From contig SCUO01000093.1 of NCBI GenBank assembly GCA_004297395.1, positions 1-64,000 on the forward strand: a stretch of DNA of 64,000 bases. Reading direction: 5' to 3'. The position numbers and the translations under genes were made by a program. The notes beneath the pieces were generated by a model that saw nothing but the letters and a program-made list of their open reading frames with translations, searched no databases and was not told the DNA's origin. The DNA comes from Chloroflexota bacterium (GTDB taxonomy: Bacteria > Chloroflexota > Limnocylindria > Limnocylindrales > CSP1-4). This document shows positions 35,960 to 44,155 of the stretch, piece by piece. The first letter of the stretch is position 1; each line of letters opens with the position of its first letter.

Positions 35960-36760
35960 TCAGGCCTTGATCACGGCGATGCCGCGCTTCTGGAGCTCGC
36001 GGGCCACGTGACTCTCGATCCCGGCGTCCGTCACGAGGACGTCCACCTGGTCGAGCCGGCCGGCGGCCGCGAACGCGGTCGTGCCGAGCTTGCGGCTGTC
36101 CGCGAGGACGATGACCTCCGTCGCGCGCTCCAGGGCCAGCGCCTTGGTGAATGCCTCGGAGGCGTCGGTGGTCGAGAGCCCTTCCTCGAGCGAGAGGGCA
36201 TAGGTGCCGATGAACGCCTTGCTCACGTGCAGGCTCTCGAGCACGTGGCGCGAGAGGGGGCCGACGAACGCCTGGCTGGTCGGGCGGAACTCGCCGCCGA
36301 TCATGATCAGCTTGGGGCCGTGCCCGCCGAGCTCGGCGGCGATGGGCAGGCTGTTGGTCACGACGGTGAGGCTGTCCCAGCCGCGCAGCAGCCGGGCGAC
36401 CGCGAGGGTCGTGCTGCCGCTGTCGAGGTAGATCGTCTCGTCCGGAGCGAGCAGGCTGACAGCCCGTGCCGCGATTCGCTCCTTCTCCTCCGCGGCCTCC
36501 GCCGCCTTGACCTCGAAGTGGGGCTCGGTCGGGCGCTCCGTCGCGACGGCGCCGCCGTGGACCCGGTGGAGGACCCCCTGGGACGCGAGCTCGTCGAGGT
36601 CACGGCGGATGGTCGCCATGGACACCCCGAGGGCGTGGCTCAGGTCCTCGAGGCGGGCCCCGCGGCGGGCGGACACGATGTCGAGGATCCGCCGGCGCCG
36701 TTGCGGGGCGAGGTCGCGCGAGGGGGCCTCGCCCGTATCAGGGGCCTGGCTGGTCGTCAT
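35960..36760 (-). CDS. DeoR/GlpR family repressor
   Basis: 266 residues. The HTH segment is 'RRRILDIVSARRGARLEDLS' ... 'VSMATIRRDLDELASQGVLHRVHGGAV', followed by the DeoR sugar-phosphate sensing domain ('IYLDSGSTTLAVARLL', 'LTVVTNSLPIAAEL', 'LIMIGGEFRPTSQAFVGPL', 'EVIVLADSRKLG'). These proteins usually repress sugar operons and are released by a sugar phosphate. As the first gene of the E1/E2-E3/tal operon, and divergent from the Gfo/Idh gene, it probably controls both. Confidence 0.93.
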   Translation of the reverse strand: MTTSQAPDTGEAPSRDLAPQRRRRILDIVSARRGARLEDLSHALGVSMATIRRDLDELASQGVLHRVHGGAVATERPTEPHFEVKAAEAAEEKERIAARAVSLLAPDETIYLDSGSTTLAVARLLRGWDSLTVVTNSLPIAAELGGHGPKLIMIGGEFRPTSQAFVGPLSRHVLESLHVSKAFIGTYALSLEEGLSTTDASEAFTKALALERATEVIVLADSRKLGTTAFAAAGRLDQVDVLVTDAGIESHVARELQKRGIAVIKA

Positions 36761-36767
36761 GCGCCAA

Positions 36768-36796
36768 ACATTGCACGATCTCTCTCAATCTGTCAA
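36768..36796 (-). promoter_or_regulatory. Promoter of the deoR-E1-E2/E3-tal operon
   Basis: On the minus strand, TTGACA (36791-36796) is followed after 17 nt by CAATGT (36768-36773), seven bases before the deoR ATG. The -35 is a consensus hexamer; the -10 is weak, as expected for a regulated promoter. The transcript would be nearly leaderless. Confidence 0.6.
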
Positions 36797-36937
36797 TACA
36801 TCGCATGAATGAGCACCATACGCTTTCCCCGCGAGGTGTCGTCCAGGTGGCCCTCGACGTGGAGGCTGGTACCCTCCTGCTCGAGGACTGCGCACGCCGG
36901 ATCGACCGTTGAGCGATCGCGATAGAGAGGGAGCCCG

Positions 36938-38095
36938 TTGCTGACCCGACGCAGCGATATCGGCACCGCGGTCATCGGCGGCGGCTTCATCGGCACCGTG
37001 CACATCGAGGCCCTGCGACGGATCGGGGTGCGGGTGACGGGCCTGCTCCAGGCCACGCCCGCGAGCGGCGAGCGGCGCGTCGCGGAGCTCGGCCTTCCAC
37101 GGGCCTACGTCTCGCTCGACGAGGTGCTCGCCGACCCGGCGGTCGCGGTCGTCCACATCACCTCGCCCAATGAGCTGCACTTCGCCCAGGCGAGGGCCAT
37201 CCTCGCCGCGGGCCGCCATGTCGTCTGCGAGAAGCCCCTCGCGCTGACCTCGGCCGAGTCTCGCGAGCTCGTCGCGCTGGCAGCGGGGTCGGGCCTCGTG
37301 AACGCCGTCAACTTCAATCTCCGCTGGTACCCGCTCAACCAGCATGTCGCGACCATGGTCGGGGCGGGGGAGCTGGGCGACGTGCGCCTGATCACGGGGC
37401 ACTACTTCCAGGATTGGCTGCTGTTCGACACCGACTGGAACTGGCGCCTCGAGGGCGACCGCGGCGGTGAGCTGCGCGCAGTCGGCGACATCGGCAGCCA
37501 CTGGCTCGACCTGACGAGCTTCCTGTCCGGGCTTCACGTGGAGGCGCTCATGGCCGACCTGGCGACGTTCATTCCGATCCGCCAGAAGCCGGCCGGCCCG
37601 ATCCACACGTTCTCGAAGGAGCGCGCCGCGGAGACCATCCCGGTCGAGATCCGGACCGAGGACACAGCGTCCATCCTGCTGCGCTACGAGAGTGGCGCTC
37701 GCGGGTCGGTCAGCATCAGCCAGCTCTCGCCCGGCCGCAAGAACAGCCTCGCCTATCAGATCGACGGATCGACGGCCGCCGTCGCCTGGAACTCGGAGCA
37801 GCCTGACTCGCTGTGGATCGGCCATCGCGACCGACCCAACGAGCAGCTGCTTCGTGACCCCGCGCTCATGAACGCCGGCGGGGTCGCTGCCACGCGGCTG
37901 CCCGGCGGGCACGTGGAGGGCTTCGCCGACACGTTCGCCGCCGTGTTCACCGCGGTCTATGCGGACGTCCTCGCAGGACGCCCGTCCCACCGTCCGCGCT
38001 ACGCCACGTTCGCCGCGGGGCACGAAGAGATGGCCATCGGCGACGCGGTCCTCGAGAGCTCCCGAACCGGTCGCTGGGTCGCGGTGACCCGGTGA
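36938..38095 (+). CDS. Gfo/Idh/MocA family oxidoreductase (1 of 3)
   Basis: 385 residues. The N-terminal Rossmann fold has 'TAVIGGGFIGTVHIEALRRIG'; 'HITSPNELHFAQARAILAAGRHVVCEKPLALT' has the EKP motif whose Lys is catalytic. The C-terminal domain has 'GELRAVGDIGSHWLDLTSFLSG' with the active-site Asp/His. It oxidises or reduces a sugar, inositol or sugar acid with NAD(P)(H). TTG 36938 has GGGAG upstream. Divergent from deoR and 52 nt before the isomerase gene, with which it is probably co-transcribed. Confidence 0.9.
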   Translation: MLTRRSDIGTAVIGGGFIGTVHIEALRRIGVRVTGLLQATPASGERRVAELGLPRAYVSLDEVLADPAVAVVHITSPNELHFAQARAILAAGRHVVCEKPLALTSAESRELVALAAGSGLVNAVNFNLRWYPLNQHVATMVGAGELGDVRLITGHYFQDWLLFDTDWNWRLEGDRGGELRAVGDIGSHWLDLTSFLSGLHVEALMADLATFIPIRQKPAGPIHTFSKERAAETIPVEIRTEDTASILLRYESGARGSVSISQLSPGRKNSLAYQIDGSTAAVAWNSEQPDSLWIGHRDRPNEQLLRDPALMNAGGVAATRLPGGHVEGFADTFAAVFTAVYADVLAGRPSHRPRYATFAAGHEEMAIGDAVLESSRTGRWVAVTR

Positions 38096-38147
38096 TCTCC
38101 ATCTGCATCGACCTCCGTCCGCACTGCGTCCCGAAGGAGCATCGGCG

Positions 38148-39062
38148 ATGAAGCTCGGTTTCCTGACCGCCCCGTTTCCGGAGACCCCGCTCATGGAGGT
38201 GGCGGACTGGGCCGCATCCGAAGGGTTCGAGGTCCTCGAGATCGCGTGCTGGCCAAGGAGCGAGGGCCCCACCCGCCGCTACGCCGGCACGAGCCACATC
38301 GACGTTGCCAACCTCTCGGCCTCGCAGGCCCGGGAGATCCGCGCCGAGATCGAAGCGAGGGGCCTCTCCATCTCGGGCCTCGGCTTCTACCCCAACCCGC
38401 TCCACCCGGACCCCGAGCACAGGGCGACGGTGATTGCCCACCTCAAGCACGTCATCGACGCGGCCGAGAAGATGGACATCGCGCTGGTCAACACCTTCAT
38501 GGGCGGCGACGGGTCGAAGAACCAGGACCAGAACTGGGAGGAGGCCCTCCGGGTCTGGCCGGACATCGTGCAGTACGCCCAGGACCACGGCCGGCAGATC
38601 ACCCTCGAGAACTGCCCGATGCTGTTCAGTCACGACGAGTGGCCGGGCGGTCACAACATCGCCACCACGCCCCGGATGTGGCGGCGGATCCTGGAGCAGT
38701 GGGAGGGCACGATCGGGCTCAACTTCGACCCGAGCCACCTGGTCCTCCAGATGATCGACGCGGGGCGCTTCCTGAAGGAGTTCGGGAGCCACGTCCTCCA
38801 CTACCAGGCCAAGGACCTGATGATCGACCGCGACGGCCTTTACGAGCGCGGCGTCTTCTCGATGGGCATGGGCTGGCAGGTCCCGCGAATCCCGGGCCTC
38901 GGCGAGGTCGACTGGGCGTTGGTCCACGGCGAGCTGTACCGCCAGGGGTACGAGGGCGACTGCATCATCGAGCACGAGGATCGGCGCTTCGAGGGCACGG
39001 ATGCCAGGGTCAAGCAGGGGTTCCTGATCGCGCGGGACGTCCTCCGCCCCCTGTGCCACTGA
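38148..39062 (+). CDS. Sugar phosphate isomerase/epimerase-like TIM barrel
   Basis: 304 residues of the AP-endonuclease-2/xylose-isomerase-like barrel. The metal site is spread over 'ITLENCPMLF' (Glu), 'IGLNFDPSHLVLQ' (Asp, His), 'LHYQAKDLMID' (His) and 'CIIEHEDRRFEG' (Glu). Members isomerise or epimerise keto-sugars, dehydrate inosose, or cleave 3-keto-glycosides. AAGGAG is upstream of the ATG. Pairing with a Gfo/Idh dehydrogenase is typical of inositol and 3-keto-sugar pathways. Confidence 0.88.
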   Translation: MKLGFLTAPFPETPLMEVADWAASEGFEVLEIACWPRSEGPTRRYAGTSHIDVANLSASQAREIRAEIEARGLSISGLGFYPNPLHPDPEHRATVIAHLKHVIDAAEKMDIALVNTFMGGDGSKNQDQNWEEALRVWPDIVQYAQDHGRQITLENCPMLFSHDEWPGGHNIATTPRMWRRILEQWEGTIGLNFDPSHLVLQMIDAGRFLKEFGSHVLHYQAKDLMIDRDGLYERGVFSMGMGWQVPRIPGLGEVDWALVHGELYRQGYEGDCIIEHEDRRFEGTDARVKQGFLIARDVLRPLCH

Positions 39063-39085
39063 CTGAACGAGGGGCGCTGGCCAGG

Positions 39086-40465
39086 CTATTCGGCGGGCCC
39101 GAAGAACGCGAGACGCGGGCCGCCGTCGAGCATCCGCTGGGCCAGCAGGGCCGCCTCGACGAGGTGGTAGTCGCCCCACATGACGGCCTCGCCCCGGGGG
39201 ACGCCGCCCCCGTCCGGCGCGAAGTCCCACCCACGCGGCCGGTGGTAGACGCCGTGCAGGAGGAGCCCCTGGTGGTTCCGATCGGTCGCCAGGAAGGGTT
39301 CCGAGAGCACGGTCCGGAGCGTCGTCAGTCCCGCGGCCGTGTAGCGTCGGCCATCGACGTCGTCACGGGCGGTCAGCCATCCCCCGAGGCGCAGGAGCCC
39401 CTGCGCCGCGATCGCCGCCGCCGAGCTGTCGACCGGCTCGTGGTGGTTGAACGGGTCCGACGGCCGGTCTCGCCAGCCCTCCATCCGCGCCAGGCCCGGC
39501 GCGCCCGTGTCCCAGTACGGGACACCGTCGCTGGCGGTATTGGCGATGAAGAAGTCGCAGGACGCCCTGGCGGCGCGCAGGAGCATGGCGGTGACCGCTG
39601 CGCGGCCGCCGAGCGGGTCGAGCTCCTCGTCCGACGCCAGGTCCAGGTACTCCAGCACTTCCGGATAGCCGGCCATGATCCAGGCCAGGCCGCGGGTCCA
39701 CGTTGAGAACGCGGAGTAACCCTGCTGTGTGGACGGTGTTCGGTAGCGGCCATCGTTGACGTTGAACACGCTCTCGTGGGCGACGCGGCCCCACTCGTCG
39801 TAGATGTCGCGGCCCTCGCCGTAGAACACGTTCCAGCGGGCGGTGGTGTCGGCGTGCTCGAGGCCGCGGCGGAGGAGCGAGATCCGCTCGTCGTTCTCGC
39901 CCATCAGGGCGTGACCCAGCCGGTGGGCGAGGAGCAGGACCCGGACGGACCGGATCGTGTCCGCGAACAGCGACTGCGGCCCGTTGAACGAGTAGATGTA
40001 GCCCGAACCCTCGTGCGTCGTGCGCCAGCGGGCCGCCTGCACCGCGCCCGAGACCTTGAGGGCGAGCTCGTAGAACGCGAGCTCCCACGGATCGCGAGCG
40101 ATGCGGCCCTCGAGCATCAGGCGCCGGAGGTTGCCGTAGGTGCTGACGTTGTTGAAGCCGTGGTCATGGACGCCGACGTGGGAGACGTGCGGTGCCATGT
40201 GCTCGACCGTTCCTCGCCGGCCGAGTTCGAGGAAGCGCTCGTCGCCCGTGGCGTCGTACTGCAGGATCGCCCAGCCGTACTGGAAGCCCTGCGTCCACTC
40301 GGTCCAGCCCTGGCTGGTGTAGCGGCCACGGACCGTGAACACCGGCGAGCCCTTCGCCGGGTCCCACGACTCGCACAGCGTCGCGACCTTCGCGCCGGAG
40401 ACGGGCCAGAACGCGCCGAGCGGCGCCCGCAGATCCTCGAGGGTCACGGACGAGTCGATGATCAC
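39086..40465 (-). CDS. GH88-like unsaturated uronyl hydrolase / (alpha/alpha)6-barrel protein
   Basis: 459 residues. The barrel pattern resembles GH88/GH105: 'HVGVHDHGFNNVSTYGNLRRL', 'STWTRGLAWIMAGY', 'DGVPYWDTGAPG', 'HEPVDSSAAAIAAQGLLRLG'. GH88 enzymes hydrate the C4-C5 double bond of unsaturated uronic acid at the end of lyase-generated oligosaccharides, in the cytoplasm; no signal peptide is present here, which agrees. GTG 40465 is preceded by AAAGGAG; the ORF extension to 40657 is not needed. Divergent from KDG kinase, which handles the downstream metabolite. Confidence 0.72.
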   Translation of the reverse strand: MIIDSSVTLEDLRAPLGAFWPVSGAKVATLCESWDPAKGSPVFTVRGRYTSQGWTEWTQGFQYGWAILQYDATGDERFLELGRRGTVEHMAPHVSHVGVHDHGFNNVSTYGNLRRLMLEGRIARDPWELAFYELALKVSGAVQAARWRTTHEGSGYIYSFNGPQSLFADTIRSVRVLLLAHRLGHALMGENDERISLLRRGLEHADTTARWNVFYGEGRDIYDEWGRVAHESVFNVNDGRYRTPSTQQGYSAFSTWTRGLAWIMAGYPEVLEYLDLASDEELDPLGGRAAVTAMLLRAARASCDFFIANTASDGVPYWDTGAPGLARMEGWRDRPSDPFNHHEPVDSSAAAIAAQGLLRLGGWLTARDDVDGRRYTAAGLTTLRTVLSEPFLATDRNHQGLLLHGVYHRPRGWDFAPDGGGVPRGEAVMWGDYHLVEAALLAQRMLDGGPRLAFFGPAE

Positions 40466-40890
40466 GGGATCTCCTTTCGGAAGAGCCGGCTCGAGTCGCT
40501 GCGGGTTCGTCGCTGATCGGAGACTGGTGGCGGGCATGGTATCGGCACGGCGCCAGCGGGTGGTCCCGACGAGGTCCTGGCGAACCGGGATCCCAGCACG
40601 ACGGTGGTCGTGGCGTGCGCTCGGGCCAACGGGTGATGCGGCTTCAGTAATCTCCACCTTCTGGCGACGCCCGTAGGTTTGCCGAAACGCCGACAGCCGC
40701 GTACCGTCCGGAGCGAAGTCGCGGTTCAGCGCTACACGTCGGAGGAGACGGGCGCCGACCGCACGCTTCGGCCGACTGGCCGCTGGCCGCCTCGGCGCTC
40801 ACCTTCGCTTCGCAGCCTCCTCCCGTCGTTCAGGTACCTCGCCGTCCGAGGCCCTGCACCTACAACGGCAAGAACAAGGACAACGACTGC
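40466..40890. other. Divergent intergenic region, GH88-like / kdgK
   Basis: 425 nt between two start codons, so it must hold both promoters. I cannot find a convincing -35/-10 pair or a clean dyad. ORFs here (such as 40679-40894) are basic shadow frames. Confidence 0.5.
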
Positions 40891-41937
40891 GTGATCAACG
40901 CGGCAGCCGCGAGCGTCGTAACGTTCGGTGAGGTCATGCTGCGTCTCGCCGCGCCCGATGGAGCGCGGCTCGCGAATGCCCAAGTGCTGGACGCGACCTT
41001 CGGCGGTGGCGAGGCAAACGTCGCCGCATCCCTTGCGGGTTTCGGACTCCCGGCCCGGTTCGTGACCCGGGTCCCCGCGAACGACCTGGGCGCGGGCGCC
41101 ATCCGCTTCCTCCGCGGCCTCGGCGTGGACACGTCGGGCGTCGTTGTCGAGGCCGGGCGCCTCGGCGTCTACTACCTGGAGCCCGGCGCCGCGCAACGCG
41201 CCAGCCGGGTCGTCTACGACCGGGCTGATTCGTGCATCGCCAGGGCGGGTGCGGGCGCCTACGACTGGGCCTCCCTCCTCGACGGTGCTCGCTGGTTCCA
41301 CACCACGGGCATCACCCCGGCGCTGTCGGCCGCTGCCGCCGAGGCGACCCTCGCTGCCGTCCGGGCCGCCCGCGCTGCCGGCGCCAGCGTCTCGGTCGAC
41401 CTCAACTACCGGGCCAAGCTCTGGGGCTGGGGCGCCGCAGCCGGCGAGGTGATGGCCGGGATCGTCGCCGAGGCCGACGTCCTCATCGGCAACGAGGAGG
41501 ACGCCGAGAAGGTGTTCGGCATCTCTGCGCCGGGAAGCGCCGTCGCCGAGGGCCGGGTGGATTCCGCGGGGTACGCCTCGGTCGCAGCGCAGCTCGCCGG
41601 ACGGTTCCCGCGGCTCCGCACCATCGCCTTCACCCAGCGCGGGTCGATCTCCGCGTCCGAGAACACCTGGACCGGCGTGATCTGGACGCCCGACGAATTC
41701 CATGTCGCGAGGTCCTACCGGATCGCCCCCATCGTCGATCGCGTCGGCGCCGGGGACGCCTTCGCCGCCGGGCTCATCTACGCGCTGCTCGACGGGCGCT
41801 CACCCCAGGCGGCCCTCGAGTTCGCGGTCGCCGCCTCGTGCCTGAAGCACTCCATTCGCGGCGACGTGAACCAGGTGTCCGTTGGCGAGGTGGACGCGCT
41901 CGCGGGCGGCTCCGGCTCCGGGCGGGTGGAGCGGTGA
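40891..41937 (+). CDS. kdgK: 2-keto-3-deoxygluconate kinase (PfkB family)
   Basis: 348 residues. 'VVTFGEVMLRLAAPDG' and 'ATFGGGEANVAASLAGFG' are the N-terminal KdgK/PfkB features; 'DRVGAGDAFAAGLIYALL' is PfkB signature 2 with the catalytic Asp. The ending 'CLKHSIRGDVNQVSVGEVDAL' is typical of KDG kinases rather than other PfkB members. It phosphorylates KDG to KDPG with ATP. GTG 40891 follows AAGGA. Its stop overlaps the aldolase start in GTGA. Confidence 0.88.
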   Translation: MINAAAASVVTFGEVMLRLAAPDGARLANAQVLDATFGGGEANVAASLAGFGLPARFVTRVPANDLGAGAIRFLRGLGVDTSGVVVEAGRLGVYYLEPGAAQRASRVVYDRADSCIARAGAGAYDWASLLDGARWFHTTGITPALSAAAAEATLAAVRAARAAGASVSVDLNYRAKLWGWGAAAGEVMAGIVAEADVLIGNEEDAEKVFGISAPGSAVAEGRVDSAGYASVAAQLAGRFPRLRTIAFTQRGSISASENTWTGVIWTPDEFHVARSYRIAPIVDRVGAGDAFAAGLIYALLDGRSPQAALEFAVAASCLKHSIRGDVNQVSVGEVDALAGGSGSGRVER

Positions 41938-42632
41938 CGCTGTCGCGACGGCTCGAGGTGCTGGTCGCGGCCGTCGATGCCGGCGTGCTGCCGCTGTTCT
42001 ACACGCCGGACGCCGAGCGCGCCCTTCGCATCACGGCCGCCCTCCGCGAAGGCGGAGCGCGGGTGATCGAGTTCACCGACCGCGGCCCGGGCGCATGGGC
42101 TGCCTTCACGGCCCTGGCGCTCGAGGCCGCAAGGCACGACCCGGAGTCCATCCTGGGCGCCGGCTCGATCCGCGACGCCGAGGCGGCCGACCGGTTCATC
42201 GCCTCGGGCGCCCGCTTCATCGTTGGTCCCAGCTTCTCGGCCGACGTCGCCCGCCTCTGCAATCGCCGCCGCATCCCGTACATCCCCGGGTGCGCCACGC
42301 CGACGGAGATCGTGACCGCCGAGGAGTGGGGCGTCGAGCTCGTCAAGCTGTTCCCCGGCGACAGCCTCGGCCCGGGCTTCCTCAAAGCGATCCGCGGCCC
42401 GCTCCCGGAGGTCCAGGTCGTGGTCACGGGTGGCGTCCAGGCGACCGAGGCCAGCGTCGGCGAGTGGATCGGCGCCGGCGCGGCGTGCCTCGGGTTCGGC
42501 TCGGCCCTCGTCACCCGGGCCATGACCGACCCGACCTCGGGGGCCGACCCCGCGGCCTTGACGCCCGCCGTGGCAAACCTCATCGCCCTCGTCGCTGCCG
42601 CCCGCGCCGGCGGCACGCCGCGAACCGCCTGA
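41934..42632 (+). CDS. eda: KDPG/KHG aldolase
   Basis: 232 residues. 'GVLPLFYTPDAERALRITAALREGGARVIEFTDRG' carries the active-site Glu; 'AGARFIVGPS'-like 'SGARFIVGPSFSADVARLCN', 'IPYIPGCATPTEIVTAEEWG' and 'VELVKLFPGDSLGPGFLKAI' contain the Schiff-base Lys. It splits KDPG to pyruvate and glyceraldehyde 3-phosphate. GTG 41934 overlaps the kdgK stop by 4 nt. Kinase plus aldolase completes the lower uronate/Entner-Doudoroff route. Confidence 0.92.
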   Translation: MTLSRRLEVLVAAVDAGVLPLFYTPDAERALRITAALREGGARVIEFTDRGPGAWAAFTALALEAARHDPESILGAGSIRDAEAADRFIASGARFIVGPSFSADVARLCNRRRIPYIPGCATPTEIVTAEEWGVELVKLFPGDSLGPGFLKAIRGPLPEVQVVVTGGVQATEASVGEWIGAGAACLGFGSALVTRAMTDPTSGADPAALTPAVANLIALVAAARAGGTPRTA

Positions 42633-42652
42633 CCCCGAAGGAGCAGCCAGCC

Positions 42653-44155
42653 GTGAGCTCGGCAATCACCGTCCGCGACTACCAGAACCTGATCGACGGC
42701 CAGTGGGTCGCCGCCGCCGACGGCGACACCTTCGAGCGCGTCAGCCCGGCCCACGACGTCGTGGTCGGCCGCTACCCGAGCGCCGGTGTCGAGGACCTCG
42801 GGCGGGCGGTCGTCGCGGCGCGCCGGGCCTTCGACGAGGGCCCCTGGCCCACGATGCCCGGCGTCGAGCGCGCCCGGATCCTGAACCGCGTCGCCGAGGC
42901 CATCCGCGCCAACGCCGACGACCTCGCCTACGTCGAGGCGCTCGAGAGCGGCAAGCCCGTGACCCAGGCGCACGACGAGGTCGTGTCGTCGGCCGACCTC
43001 TGGGAGTACGCCGCAACGCTCTGTCGCCACACCTACGGCGACACCTACAACACGCTGGGCGCCTCGATGTTCGGCATGGTCCTGCGGGAGCCGGTCGGCG
43101 TGGTGGGCATGATCACCCCCTGGAATTTCCCGTTGCTGATCATCAGCCAGAAGCTGCCGTTCGCCCTCGCCGTCGGCTGCACGGCCGTCGTCAAGCCCGC
43201 GGAGATCACGCCGGGCACCACCCTCCGCCTTGCGCAGCTGGCGCAGGAGGCTGGCCTCCCGGAGGGCGTGTTGAACGTCGTCACCGGTCCCGGGCGCGTG
43301 ATCGGCACGCCGCTGGCGGCGCACCCGGACGTCGACATGATCAGCTTCACGGGGTCCACCGACGTCGGCCGCCGGGTGATCGAGGCCTCCAAGAGCAACC
43401 TCAAGAAGGTCGAGCTCGAGCTCGGCGGCAAGAACCCCCAGCTCGTCTTCGCCGACGCCGACCTCGACGCCGCCCTCGACGCGGTCGTCTACGGCGTCTA
43501 CTTCAACATGGGCGAGTGCTGCAACAGCGGCAGCCGCCTGCTGGTCCAGCGCTCGATCGCCGACGAGTTCACCGCCCGCGTCGTCGAGCGGTCCAGGACC
43601 GTCCCCGTCGGCGATCCCCTCGACCCGACGACCAAGGTCGGAGCGATCGCGACCGACGAGCAGCTCAGCAAGATCGTCGAGCTCGTGGACTCGGGCCGCG
43701 CCGAGGGAGCCGACCTGCTCCTGGGCGGCGGCCGCCTCGCGACCGAGCGCGGTCGCTTCATGGCGCCGACCGTGTTCGCCGGTGTGGACCCCGCCATGCG
43801 GATCGCCCGCGAGGAGATCTTCGGTCCGGTCCTGTCGGTCCTGACGTTCGACACGCCCGAGGAGGCGGCGCGCATCGCCAACGCCACCCCGTTCGGTCTG
43901 TCCGCCGGCGTCTGGACCCGCGACCTCGACACGGCCATCGGCATGAGCCGCGCCATCCGGGCGGGGACGATCTGGGTCAACACGTTCCTGGACGGCTATC
44001 CGGAGCTCCCCTTCGGCGGCTACGGGGAGAGCGGCATCGGGCGCGAGTTCGGGCGGTTCAGCATCGACGCCTTCACGGAGCTGAAGTCGGTGCAGATGCA
44101 CCTCGGACCGCGCACGTCGTGGTGGATGCCGCGCCCGGGGGTCGCCCCCAGGTGA
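42653..44155 (+). CDS. NAD(P)-dependent aldehyde dehydrogenase
   Basis: 500 residues, a standard ALDH. 'GMITPWNFPLLIISQKLPFA' and 'AVVKPAEITPGTTLRLAQLA' form the cofactor site, 'ISFTGSTDVGRRVIEA' the nucleotide loop, 'KVELELGGKNPQLVF' carries the general-base Glu, and 'FNMGECCNSGSRLLV' has the catalytic Cys (second of the pair). 'EIFGPVLSVLTF' is the second conserved Glu region. It oxidises a soluble aldehyde, substrate unknown. GTG 42653 follows AAGGAG; the stop overlaps the CoA-transferase start by 4 nt. Confidence 0.92.
   Translation: MSSAITVRDYQNLIDGQWVAAADGDTFERVSPAHDVVVGRYPSAGVEDLGRAVVAARRAFDEGPWPTMPGVERARILNRVAEAIRANADDLAYVEALESGKPVTQAHDEVVSSADLWEYAATLCRHTYGDTYNTLGASMFGMVLREPVGVVGMITPWNFPLLIISQKLPFALAVGCTAVVKPAEITPGTTLRLAQLAQEAGLPEGVLNVVTGPGRVIGTPLAAHPDVDMISFTGSTDVGRRVIEASKSNLKKVELELGGKNPQLVFADADLDAALDAVVYGVYFNMGECCNSGSRLLVQRSIADEFTARVVERSRTVPVGDPLDPTTKVGAIATDEQLSKIVELVDSGRAEGADLLLGGGRLATERGRFMAPTVFAGVDPAMRIAREEIFGPVLSVLTFDTPEEAARIANATPFGLSAGVWTRDLDTAIGMSRAIRAGTIWVNTFLDGYPELPFGGYGESGIGREFGRFSIDAFTELKSVQMHLGPRTSWWMPRPGVAPR

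Noticed and set aside
41999-44101. 700-aa minus-strand ORF opposite eda and the aldehyde dehydrogenase
   Set aside because: Mirror of well-supported plus-strand genes; low-complexity acidic/Gly composition.
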